In this document: positions 1-5,715 of the stretch, in pieces | Numbering within the stretch: position 1 is the stretch's first letter | How the letters are laid out: every line of letters begins with the position of its first letter | Assembly: GCA_902492855.1 (NCBI GenBank) | Contig: CABUMU010000096.1 | Coordinates: 1 to 7,781, forward strand | DNA from: an uncultured Collinsella sp. | Lineage (GTDB): Bacteria; Actinomycetota; Coriobacteriia; Coriobacteriales; Coriobacteriaceae | Direction: 5' to 3' | Length of the DNA stretch: 7,781 nucleotides | Notes under the pieces: generated by a model | Told to the model about the DNA's origin: nothing | Seen by the model: the letters and a program-made list of their open reading frames with translations, nothing else | Databases searched by the model: none | Translations under genes and position numbers: made by a program

Positions 1-1
1 T

Positions 2-232
2 TATGCCCGCCGTCTGCAGCTGCAGGAGCAGCTGTGTGCGCAGGTTGCCGACGCTCTCATGGATTATCTCGCTCCCCAGGGAGCGATTGTGCTCATGGAA
101 GCCGAGCATATGTGCATGACCATGCGCGGCGTGCAAAAGCCCGGCACCAAGACCGTGACGCTCGCTCGCCGCGGCGTCTTTGAGACTGATCCCGCGCTCG
201 AGGAGCGGTTCTTTAGGATGCTGGGCCGTTAG
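2..232 (+). CDS. folE: GTP cyclohydrolase I, C-terminal fragment (5' end outside window)
   Basis: Seen: an open frame enters from the left edge and runs 76 codons to TAG at 230-232. The fragment carries the FolE C-terminal signature: RRLQLQEQL near the start, then EAEHMCMTMRG at fragment residues 33-43, followed by a GVQKPGTKT stretch. Known for the family: the cysteine of the HxCMxMRG motif (fragment residue 38) is a zinc ligand, and FolE converts GTP to 7,8-dihydroneopterin triphosphate plus formate in the cytosol, the first step of folate synthesis. The protein appears intact at its C-terminus. It is followed after one base by the HD-domain gene and then by folB, so this is the 3' part of a folate operon. 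The N-terminal half and promoter are not visible. Confidence 0.93.
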   Translation, partial: YARRLQLQEQLCAQVADALMDYLAPQGAIVLMEAEHMCMTMRGVQKPGTKTVTLARRGVFETDPALEERFFRMLGR

Positions 233-233
233 C

Positions 234-815
234 ATGAGGGTCGTCAACGACTTTACATCGAAGACCGATGAGGGGACGTCGCGTCGCGGCTTTATGGCTT
301 CGGGCTTGGCTCCCTTTGGTGCCATGCCTCGCATTGATTACATTTGCGCCAACGGGCTGTTCCGGCGGCACCTGGGTAACATTGCACAGTTGGAATCGGG
401 GCGCATCTTCTGCCGCCACGGTATTGACCATCTTCTCGATGTCGCTCGCATTATGTGGATCAAGAATCTCGAGGAACAGCTCGAATTTGACCGTGAGGTC
501 ATCTACGCCACGGCACTTCTTCACGATATCGGCAAAGATGAACAGTATGAATCGGGTATATCCCATGATGTTGCAAGCGAACGCGTCGCTGATGCGATTC
601 TCGGCGGCATGCCCGATGATGTGGCGTTTGAGCCGGCCGATGCCGCAGCCATTAAGACGGCCATTCTGGGCCATCGAAAGCTGCGTGTGAACAGCCAACC
701 GCTTGAGCGTCTGCTCTATGCAGCCGACAAAGCGTCGCGCGCCTGCTTTGCATGCCCCGCGCGCAATGCTTGCAACTGGAGCGATGATAAAAAGAACCTG
801 TCGATTCGCGTGTAG
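234..815 (+). CDS. HD-domain phosphohydrolase of the folate operon
   Basis: Seen: 193 residues. The HD metal motif is spread over H62 (in CRHGIDH), H97-D98 (in ALLHDIGK) and D165 (in LLYAADKAS), with H111 and H147 as further candidate ligands. A cysteine cluster C171-x2-C174-x5-C180 is followed by NW and a basic tail. Family knowledge: HD proteins are metal-dependent phosphohydrolases, and relatives with this cysteine tail occur in folate gene clusters. Inference: lying between folE and folB, it may remove phosphate from dihydroneopterin triphosphate or monophosphate. ATG 234 follows the folE stop by one base, suggesting translational coupling; a weak AGGA lies at 215-218. ATG 324 (residue 31) would give about 163 residues and start closer to the recognisable domain, but has no clear ribosome site. 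Substrate is unproven. Confidence 0.85.
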   Translation: MRVVNDFTSKTDEGTSRRGFMASGLAPFGAMPRIDYICANGLFRRHLGNIAQLESGRIFCRHGIDHLLDVARIMWIKNLEEQLEFDREVIYATALLHDIGKDEQYESGISHDVASERVADAILGGMPDDVAFEPADAAAIKTAILGHRKLRVNSQPLERLLYAADKASRACFACPARNACNWSDDKKNLSIRV

Positions 816-843
816 TTAGTTTGCGCGGTCGGGGTTCTAAACG

Positions 844-850
844 AAGGAGA
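844..850 (+). promoter_or_regulatory. Shine-Dalgarno site deciding the folB start
   Basis: AAGGAGA lies 8 bases before ATG 859. It is the strongest ribosome site in this operon segment and supports the long form of FolB with its N-terminal extension. No similar site precedes the point where the aldolase domain begins, near residue 45. Confidence 0.75.
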
Positions 851-858
851 CGATCGCG

Positions 859-1344
859 ATGAGCAACAAGAAACTGCCCGAGAATGCAACCAAGACTGAA
901 GGCGCCGAGCTCGCCCGCCGTGGAAGGGGCGAAATATCCACCGCAACGGCGGTGCCTCACGTGAGTTATGACGATCTGCGCCATGCTGACCGCATTACTA
1001 TCGACGGTCTCGAGGTCTTTGCCAACCACGGCGTGTATCCCGAAGAGAATGCGCTGGGCCAGAAGTTCATCGTGTCCTTGGTGCTCTATGCCGACCTGCG
1101 TGCAGCGGGGGAGCACGATAACCTGGACGCTTCGATTGACTACGGCTCGGTGTGCCACGATGTCGATGGCTATCTGCGCGAGCATACGTTTAAACTCATC
1201 GAGGCGGCAGCCGAGGGTGTGGCCCAGATGCTGCTGCGTCGTTACCCCTTGCTGCTTGGCGTGCGTGTTAAGCTCGATAAGCCTTGGGCTCCCGTCGGTC
1301 TTCCCCTGGCAAGCTGCGGCGTCGAGATCGAGCGCGTGCGCTAG
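859..1344 (+). CDS. folB: dihydroneopterin aldolase with N-terminal extension
   Basis: Seen: 161 residues. The FolB domain spans about 45-160, with GLEVFANHGVYPEE at 50-63, SIDYGSV around Y95, KLIEAAAEG around E115 and KLDKPWAP with K141. Against E. coli FolB, recalled from memory, E63, Y95, E115 and K141 match the substrate-binding and catalytic positions, so the enzyme should be active. It cleaves 7,8-dihydroneopterin to 6-hydroxymethyl-7,8-dihydropterin and glycolaldehyde. Odd: residues 1-44 form a charged, low-similarity extension absent from the usual roughly 120-residue enzyme. The start at 859 is backed by a strong ribosome site. It follows the HD gene by 43 bp with no terminator seen, so the two are probably co-transcribed with folE. 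folP and folK are not in view downstream; they may lie upstream or elsewhere. Confidence 0.93.
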   Translation: MSNKKLPENATKTEGAELARRGRGEISTATAVPHVSYDDLRHADRITIDGLEVFANHGVYPEENALGQKFIVSLVLYADLRAAGEHDNLDASIDYGSVCHDVDGYLREHTFKLIEAAAEGVAQMLLRRYPLLLGVRVKLDKPWAPVGLPLASCGVEIERVR

Positions 1345-1350
1345 TCGACG

Positions 1351-2127
1351 CTAGAGCTTGTTGAGGGGTGGCTGCTTGAGCCGCTGCGACAGGGCTCTAT
1401 TGTTGGGGCAGTACGTGTCGAGCAGGGCGTGAAACCGCTGATTGTGGCTTGGCTCGAGCAAGTGGACGAGCTCGTGGGCGACAACCATGTCGAGGCATTC
1501 GACGGGGTAGGCGGCGAGCTCGCGCGCGATGCGAATAGCGCCGGATTTAGGTGTGCATGAGCCCCAACGCGTTTTCATGCTGCGTACGGAAATGCGGGCC
1601 ACGTTGACGCCCATTGCGATTTCGTACGCATGCACCATATCGCGCAGCGCTGTGGTGACCTCGGAGGCATAGAGCTGGTCGATGTGGGCTTGGAGCTCAT
1701 CGGACGTTAGGCCGTCGAGGATTGCGTACCGCTTGGCCTGTAGGCGTTCGTCCGATTTGTCGGCACCCATAAAGCTTGCGAAGGTGGCCTGCTTGGGTCG
1801 CGGTGCGGGTGACGCAAAGTTGTGATCGAGTGCGTCCTGTACCGTGATGGGCATGCCCCAAAGTGCAATGATGGACGAGGGGCTGAGCGGCTCTTGTGCC
1901 GTCGCCTGATGTTGCTCGCGCTGGGCAAGTCGACCGATAATCCAGGTGCTGTTGCGCTTCACAAACGCTTCGATACGCTCGCGGCTGGCGCCGAGCGGTG
2001 CGCTGGCGTGGACCTCACCGCTCGATGTGACGCGTAGGTTGAAGTTCTTGACGCGCTTTTTGGTAACGACGACGGGGATGGATGTGCCATCCGGTCGGGA
2101 TACGGTAATCGTAAATTGCTGCGTCAA
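1351..2127 (-). CDS. YgjP/SprT-like zinc metallopeptidase (M48/DUF45 type)
   Basis: Seen: 258 residues. An N-terminal beta-rich part (1-65) contains a TTKKRVKNFNLRV-like segment typical of the YgjP group. A variable middle follows (about 66-135), then RWGSC at 187-191 and the zinc site HELVH at 218-222, with H228 in EPSHNQRFH as probable third ligand. The RWGSC plus HELxH plus HNxxFH order is the family hallmark. Family members are predicted cytosolic metallopeptidases of unclear substrate, often annotated as M48 family or UPF0022/DUF45. The start is TTG at 2127, supported by GAAGGA six bases upstream. It lies downstream of the dipeptidase gene on the same strand (69 bp gap) and its stop faces the folB stop across 6 bp. 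The cellular target cannot be inferred from context. Confidence 0.88.
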   Translation of the reverse strand: MTQQFTITVSRPDGTSIPVVVTKKRVKNFNLRVTSSGEVHASAPLGASRERIEAFVKRNSTWIIGRLAQREQHQATAQEPLSPSSIIALWGMPITVQDALDHNFASPAPRPKQATFASFMGADKSDERLQAKRYAILDGLTSDELQAHIDQLYASEVTTALRDMVHAYEIAMGVNVARISVRSMKTRWGSCTPKSGAIRIARELAAYPVECLDMVVAHELVHLLEPSHNQRFHALLDTYCPNNRALSQRLKQPPLNKL

Positions 2128-2133
2128 AAGCGG

Positions 2134-2139
2134 TCCTTC
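2134..2139 (-). promoter_or_regulatory. ribosome binding site for a TTG start
   Basis: On the minus strand GAAGGA lies six bases before TTG 2127. The good spacing, and the lack of any upstream in-frame ATG before the hairpin, support TTG as the true start of the metallopeptidase gene. Confidence 0.65.
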
Positions 2140-2145
2140 AGGTTG

Positions 2146-2179
2146 GGGACGGCATGTCGACCGTTCGGCATGCCGGCCC
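2146..2179 (-). other. GC-rich hairpin in the dipeptidase-metallopeptidase gap
   Basis: CGGCATG at 2150-2156 pairs with CATGCCG at 2169-2175 around a 12-base loop. After one A-G mismatch, GGG 2146-2148 pairs with CCC 2177-2179. In the direction of transcription the hairpin comes 17 bases after the dipeptidase stop and ends about 6 bases before the ribosome site of the next gene. No T-run follows, so it is not a classical intrinsic terminator. It may stabilise the upstream mRNA end, cause partial termination or affect translation of the downstream gene. Confidence 0.55.
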
Positions 2180-2196
2180 GCTCAAGGGACGTGATA

Positions 2197-3210
2197 TTAA
2201 TAACGCTCAAAGAAGGCAAGCGCATTATCGCTGCAGAGCTTCTGCATCACGGTCTTGCCAAAGTGCTTGGAGAGCATGTTCTGGAACTCGGGCATCTTGC
2301 TGGCATCGGAGAGGAAAGCGGGCACCGTGGCTCCGTCCCAGTCGCCGCCGAGTGCGATGACGTCCTCGCCGCCCAGGTCGAGCCAGTGCTCGATATGTGC
2401 CGCCAGCTGGTCGAAGGTGACGTCTGCGGCGGTCTTGTCGGTTGCGTCGTTGGAAAGGAACTCGCTGCAGTAGTTGAGGCCGACGATGCCACCCGTGTCG
2501 CGAATGGTGCGGAACTGGTCGTCGGTGAGATTGCGCTTGACGCCGCAGACGGTGCGGGAGTTGGAGTGGCTGGCGACGAAGGGGCGCGTGGCGTGGGCGA
2601 CAACCTCGTCAAAGCACTCATCGTTGAGGTGGGAGACGTCGAGTACCATGCCGGCGTGCTCCATCTGCGTAAGTGCCTCGATGCCGGCAGCGGTGAGGCC
2701 GGCGTGGGTATCGTGTCCGCTCGCGAGCGGTCCCTGCGCGTTCCAGCTGAGTGACGACATAAGCACGCCCAAGCTCTTGAGCACCTCGATCAGCGCGGGG
2801 TCCTCGGCAAAGAACGTGGCGTTTTCGATGGTGTGGATGCAAGCGGCCTTGCCGTCCTTGAGCGCGGGGCGAATGTCTGCGGCGCTGCGTACGTTGACCA
2901 TGCGGTCGTGGTTGAGCATTGCCTGGCCGCTCATATGCGCCATGATCTGCGCCTGGAAGCGCGCGGCGTGGGCGGTGGGAATCTCGTCGGGGACAAACGT
3001 GGCGAAGCACTGTGCCCACGGCGTGTTGCCAATCTTTGCGAGCGAGATGGCGCAGGCGTTGCCCTCGATGAGATCGAAATCTTGCGGATGTGTTTCGTCG
3101 CCGGGGAAATAACCGTCGGTGCCGGCGGTAAAGCGCAGGTCGAGATCGAGTGTGGCCCAGCCGATGCGGTCAGCGGTGTCGCAGTGAAGGTCAAATACGG
3201 GATATGCCAT
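2197..3210 (-). CDS. M19-family dipeptidase (membrane dipeptidase/renal dipeptidase type)
   Basis: Seen: 337 residues from ATG 3210. The binuclear zinc ligands of the M19 family are all recognisable: H9 and D11 in DLHCDT, E129 in TIENAT, H194 in LDVSH, H215 in ASHSNSR, plus D290 in GGDWDG. The length fits a complete M19 enzyme. Family members hydrolyse dipeptides, often with relaxed stereochemistry including a D-residue at the C-terminal side, and some open beta-lactams. No signal peptide or membrane segment is visible, so a cytosolic peptide-recycling role is inferred. An in-frame ATG at 3240 would add ten residues, but GGAGGA at 3214-3219 sits just before ATG 3210 and MAYPVFDLHCDT is a natural family start. 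It is divergent from the slyD-like gene and followed by the metallopeptidase gene on the same strand. Confidence 0.93.
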   Translation of the reverse strand: MAYPVFDLHCDTADRIGWATLDLDLRFTAGTDGYFPGDETHPQDFDLIEGNACAISLAKIGNTPWAQCFATFVPDEIPTAHAARFQAQIMAHMSGQAMLNHDRMVNVRSAADIRPALKDGKAACIHTIENATFFAEDPALIEVLKSLGVLMSSLSWNAQGPLASGHDTHAGLTAAGIEALTQMEHAGMVLDVSHLNDECFDEVVAHATRPFVASHSNSRTVCGVKRNLTDDQFRTIRDTGGIVGLNYCSEFLSNDATDKTAADVTFDQLAAHIEHWLDLGGEDVIALGGDWDGATVPAFLSDASKMPEFQNMLSKHFGKTVMQKLCSDNALAFFERY

Positions 3211-3213
3211 GGT

Positions 3214-3219
3214 TCCTCC
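3214..3219 (-). promoter_or_regulatory. ribosome binding site deciding the dipeptidase start
   Basis: On the minus strand GGAGGA lies three bases (core GGAGG four bases) before ATG 3210. It favours this start over the upstream in-frame ATG at 3240, which has no comparable site. Confidence 0.7.
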
Positions 3220-3251
3220 GGTTGCAGCGTTTCTTTGCAAACTGTCATTGA

Positions 3252-3257
3252 ATTGTA
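3252..3257 (-). promoter_or_regulatory. candidate -10 element for the dipeptidase gene
   Basis: The minus strand reads TACAAT, one mismatch from TATAAT. A start about seven bases downstream would give a leader of roughly 35 bases. No good -35 element is visible 16-18 bases upstream, so this is a tentative call based on position and the local AT-richness. Confidence 0.35.
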
Positions 3258-3266
3258 TGACTAGGG

Positions 3267-3272
3267 TATAGT
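3267..3272 (+). promoter_or_regulatory. candidate -10 element for the slyD-ureE-HAD unit
   Basis: TATAGT lies in the short AT-rich strip of the divergent region. A start near 3279 would give a leader of about 52 bases that includes the hairpin at 3290-3312. The -35 match is poor: TTGAAT at 3248-3253 is only 13 bases away, and TGTCAT at 3244-3249 has 17-base spacing but weak sequence. Confidence 0.4.
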
Positions 3273-3289
3273 TAGCGCCATATGTTCAT

Positions 3290-3312
3290 GGCGGCCCGCG
3301 TTGTGCGCCGCC
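3290..3312 (+). other. leader hairpin upstream of the slyD-like gene
   Basis: GGCGG at 3290-3294 pairs with CCGCC at 3308-3312, and CGC 3297-3299 pairs with GCG 3305-3307, leaving a two-base bulge and a five-base loop. It ends eight bases before the GGAGG ribosome site at 3321-3325. The following CTTATT is not a proper T-run. It could be an mRNA stabiliser or a simple control element; no known riboswitch was recognised. Confidence 0.45.
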
Positions 3313-3330
3313 CTTATTACGGAGGTTACC

Positions 3331-3759
3331 ATGTCCAACCAGGGCAAGAAGGTCAAGACCCATTATCGCGGCACGCTCGATGACGGCACGCAGTTCGATA
3401 GCTCCTACGATCGCGGCGAGCCGCTGGAGTTCACCTGCGGTGCCGGTCAGATGATCAAGGGCTTCGACGCCGCTGTTGTCGACATGCAGGTGGGCGAGAA
3501 GAAGACCGTGCACATTCCTGCTGCCGATGCCTACGGCGAGCACAATCCCGAGATGGTTATTACCTTCCCGGCCGAACAGGTTCCCAACATCGAGCAGATC
3601 GAGAAGGGCATGAAGCTCTTCCTGTCCACGCCGAGCGGCATGCCTGTCCCCGCCGTCGTCATTGACGTGACGCCCGAGGCCGTGACGCTCGATGCCAACC
3701 ACGAGCTTGCCGGCAAGGATCTCAACTTTGATATCGAGCTCGTCGAGGTCGAGGGTTAG
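3331..3759 (+). CDS. slyD: SlyD-like FKBP-type peptidyl-prolyl cis-trans isomerase
   Basis: Seen: 142 residues. An FKBP core (about 1-72 and 122-142) has DDGTQFDSSYDRGEPLEF followed by GAGQMIKGFDAAV. It is interrupted by the chaperone 'insert-in-flap' domain (about 73-121) and ends in ANHELAGKDLNFDIELVEV, the SlyD signature. The protein stops right after this, lacking the His/Cys-rich nickel-binding tail of E. coli SlyD. Known for the family: cytosolic prolyl isomerase and holdase chaperone; E. coli SlyD also aids nickel insertion into hydrogenases. ATG 3331 is preceded by GGAGG at 3321-3325; an upstream in-frame start at 3301 lies inside the hairpin and is unlikely. A UreE-like gene begins 3 bp after the stop, suggesting a joint metal-related job. 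Confidence 0.93.
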   Translation: MSNQGKKVKTHYRGTLDDGTQFDSSYDRGEPLEFTCGAGQMIKGFDAAVVDMQVGEKKTVHIPAADAYGEHNPEMVITFPAEQVPNIEQIEKGMKLFLSTPSGMPVPAVVIDVTPEAVTLDANHELAGKDLNFDIELVEVEG

Positions 3760-3762
3760 AGT

Positions 3763-4341
3763 ATGCCTGAACGCTTGGTTTCGACGACATGCTTGGGAAA
3801 TCTCAACGATCCGTCCTATGAACTCCTGCTTCGCCGGAAGTTGGGCGGCGTCTTTGAGGTTGACGAGCTACTGCTCGATTGGGATCAGGCTGATGTATGC
3901 GCGTTTGCGGGCGTGACGGAGCTGGGGCGCACGATCGATGTTCGGCTGGATACTGCCGACGGCGGTCGTCTTGCCGATGGCGACGTGCTCGCCATCGACC
4001 GTTCGGGCATGGTGCCCGTGGCAGTTGTCGTGCGCTTGCGCAGCGCCGAGGTTTATTTGGTCGAAGTTGACCGCATGGACCCGATTGCGCTCGCGCATTC
4101 GTGCTGGGAGATCGGCAACATGCATGCGCCGCTCTTCCGAGGCGACTCGGACGAGCATGCCGTGCGCATATATACGCCGGTGCAGCCTGTTTTGGGCCGC
4201 ATGCTCCGGGGTGTCGAGGGTGTTCGGCTCTCGGTGGTCACACGCGAGCTCGATGCCAGCCGGCGCTTTGCGTCGAGTGCGGCGGAGGTCGTCGTGAGCA
4301 TGGCTCCAGACTTTACCATCGTAAAAAAGGTGCGCGGCTAA
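3763..4341 (+). CDS. ureE: orphan UreE-like nickel metallochaperone
   Basis: Seen: 192 residues. An N-terminal beta domain (about 45-102) contains the LADGDVLAIDRSG segment that resembles the UreE LRGGDVL stretch. A C-terminal domain (about 104-170) has DPIALAHSCWEIGNMHAPLF, matching the UreE pattern DPxxLAxxxYxLGNRHxPLQ. H121 of GNMH aligns with H96 of Klebsiella UreE, the conserved dimer-interface nickel ligand. Residues corresponding to the accessory HxH (H110/H112) are replaced and no His-rich tail exists; an extra C-terminal stretch of about 20 residues ends in basic KKVRG. Family role: delivers nickel to urease. No urease genes are visible, so another nickel enzyme may be the client. 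The gene starts 3 bp after slyD, with the slyD end (GAGGG) serving as a likely ribosome site. Divergent sequence makes the family call fair rather than certain. Confidence 0.75.
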   Translation: MPERLVSTTCLGNLNDPSYELLLRRKLGGVFEVDELLLDWDQADVCAFAGVTELGRTIDVRLDTADGGRLADGDVLAIDRSGMVPVAVVVRLRSAEVYLVEVDRMDPIALAHSCWEIGNMHAPLFRGDSDEHAVRIYTPVQPVLGRMLRGVEGVRLSVVTRELDASRRFASSAAEVVVSMAPDFTIVKKVRG

Positions 4342-4403
4342 GCGCGCGTATGCGCAAGATGGGCTTTGAGGGGCGACCAATCAAGGTCCGTCTTGCTGTT
4401 GAT

Positions 4404-4420
4404 AGGAGGCTTTGGGGAAG
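4404..4420 (+). promoter_or_regulatory. ribosome binding region of the HAD gene
   Basis: AGGAGG at 4404-4409 is 14 bases before ATG 4424 and only 2 bases before an alternative TTG at 4412. A second purine run, GGGGAAG at 4414-4420, is 3 bases before ATG 4424. The first site is too close for TTG 4412, so ATG 4424 is preferred although its spacing is not ideal. Confidence 0.5.
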
Positions 4421-4423
4421 CAT

Positions 4424-5221
4424 ATGGGTCTTGAGGGAATCAAACTGATTGCATGCGATTTGGACGGCACGTTGCTGCATCCGGGGGAGCGCGAGCTGCG
4501 TTCCGAGGCCTTTGAGCTTATCGATGAGCTGCATCGTCGCGGTATCGTGTTTATGCCGGCGAGTGGCCGTCAATATGCGAGCTTGCGCTACCTGTTTGCC
4601 CCGGTGGCCGATGAGCTCACCTATGTATGCGAAAACGGAACCCTGGTGATGAGCGAGGGGCGTGCCGTTGTCAAGCGCTCTATGGAGCGTAGCCTTGCTA
4701 TGGCTATCGCGAATGCCGTGGTTGCGTATCCCCATACCGACGTGACCCTTTCGTGTGAGGGGCACATCTACGCCATGAGCGGTAACGATGCGTTCGTCGA
4801 CCATTTGCGCTATGTGGTCCACTGCGATGTGGCGGTGGTCGACCGTCCCGAGGACATCGACGAGGATGTCATTAAGATTGGCTTCCAGACGCCCGAGGTG
4901 GATTATCCGGCAGCCCGGGAGTATTTCGAGCGCCTCTTTAGCGATCGTGTCGAAGTGATGACGTCGGGAACCGCATGGACGGACTTGATCGGTTTCGGTT
5001 CGGGCAAGGGCTCCGCGCTTGCCGATTACGGTCGTGCCCTGGGTATTTCGCCCGATGAGATGATGGCTTTTGGCGACAATGAGAACGATCGCGACATGCT
5101 CAACGTCGTGGGCCATCCCTATCTGATGGAGAGCTGCAACCCCACCATGCGTGGCGTCAACGACCGCGTCCGTTACGTGCGCACGGTCGAAGAAGAACTG
5201 CACCGTCTACTTGCTGAGTAA
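4424..5221 (+). CDS. Cof-type HAD-superfamily phosphatase (subclass IIB)
   Basis: Seen: 265 residues from ATG 4424. All HAD motifs are present in order: motif I DLDGT with nucleophile D12 and acid D14, motif II S47 in PASGRQ, a C2-type cap about 80-185, motif III K195 in GSGKGSAL, and motif IV D218 and D222 in FGDNENDRDML. Known for the family: magnesium-dependent cytosolic phosphatases acting on sugar phosphates, flavin mononucleotide, pyridoxal phosphate and similar small molecules; specificity cannot be read from the sequence. It follows ureE by 82 bp without a terminator, so it may share the slyD transcript, but no functional link to nickel is evident. A TTG at 4412 would add four residues. 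The convergent perR gene lies 77 bp further on. Confidence 0.93.
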   Translation: MGLEGIKLIACDLDGTLLHPGERELRSEAFELIDELHRRGIVFMPASGRQYASLRYLFAPVADELTYVCENGTLVMSEGRAVVKRSMERSLAMAIANAVVAYPHTDVTLSCEGHIYAMSGNDAFVDHLRYVVHCDVAVVDRPEDIDEDVIKIGFQTPEVDYPAAREYFERLFSDRVEVMTSGTAWTDLIGFGSGKGSALADYGRALGISPDEMMAFGDNENDRDMLNVVGHPYLMESCNPTMRGVNDRVRYVRTVEEELHRLLAE

Positions 5222-5230
5222 ACATTTGGG

Positions 5231-5290
5231 GCATGTCTAGAAATCTACTTCTTGCTGCAAAGTGCGGAAAGGTGGATTTTAAGGCATGTT
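5231..5290. terminator. possible bidirectional terminator between the HAD gene and perR
   Basis: AAATCTAC at 5241-5248 can pair with GTGGATTT at 5272-5279 (one G-U pair) around a 23-base loop. Flanking GCATGT copies at 5231-5236 and 5284-5289 can also pair with two wobbles. The stem is followed by T-rich bases on the plus strand and preceded by an A-rich side that serves the minus strand. The long loop and short T-run make this a weak call; its place between two convergent genes is the best support. Confidence 0.35.
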
Positions 5291-5298
5291 CCAAACGT

Positions 5299-5679
5299 CT
5301 ACCGGCAATCGGGGCAGAGACCCTCGAAGATGGTGTAGTGCGACGTGACGTGCCAGCCGATTTGCTCGGATGCTTTGGCGTCGAGCTGTGCATCGAAGGG
5401 GAGTGGTACGTCGATGACGCGGCTGCACGAGGTGCAGATGATATGCGCATGCGGCTCGACGGTGCGATCGAAGCGGCTGCCGCCCGGCGTCTTGATGGAG
5501 AGGATTTCGCCGGCGTCGGCCAAGAGATTGAGATTGCGGTAGACCGTACCGCGGCTGATTTTGTCATCCTGCGCGCGCACGACGTTGTAGATTTCGTCGG
5601 CGGTGGGATGGTTATAGCTTTGGCGCACGGCGTCAAGAACCAGCTTTCGCTGCTTGGTATTCCTTCTTTGCACCGCCAT
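5299..5679 (-). CDS. perR: PerR-like Fur-family peroxide repressor
   Basis: Seen: 126 residues. A winged-helix DNA-binding part (about 1-70) has HPTADEIYNVV and SRGTVYRNLNLL, followed by a dimerisation part with two CxxC pairs, C82/C85 and C122/C125, forming the structural zinc site. Regulatory-metal positions known from Bacillus PerR align as H24, D71, H77, H79 and D90. The aspartate at D90 (PerR D104 position) is the feature linked to iron-dependent peroxide sensing, which favours PerR over Fur or Zur. Expected role: cytosolic repressor of oxidative-stress genes that loses DNA binding when its iron-bound histidines are oxidised. Its promoter and a candidate operator lie at 5716-5744, over the 3' end of the acylphosphatase gene. 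A Fur-type regulator is certain; the PerR subtype is well supported but not proven. Confidence 0.88.
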   Translation of the reverse strand: MAVQRRNTKQRKLVLDAVRQSYNHPTADEIYNVVRAQDDKISRGTVYRNLNLLADAGEILSIKTPGGSRFDRTVEPHAHIICTSCSRVIDVPLPFDAQLDAKASEQIGWHVTSHYTIFEGLCPDCR

Positions 5680-5715
5680 GCGCCTCGCCTCTTTTCTATT
5701 AACGGTCGTAGGTAA

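Noticed and set aside
652..1185. A 177-codon minus-strand open frame over the HD and folB genes
   Set aside because: It crosses two well-supported genes in antisense and matches no family that I recognise.
2116..3112. Two long plus-strand open frames across the dipeptidase gene
   Set aside because: They oppose a complete M19 gene with all metal ligands and have repetitive, low-complexity translations typical of shadow frames.
4332..4347. GCGCG/CGCGC hairpin around the ureE stop codon as a terminator
   Set aside because: The stem is only 5 bp and no T-run follows, so the downstream HAD gene may still be co-transcribed.
4313..5203. A 296-codon minus-strand open frame covering the HAD gene
   Set aside because: It is antisense to a gene with all HAD motifs, shows no recognisable domain, and is expected from GC-rich codon bias.
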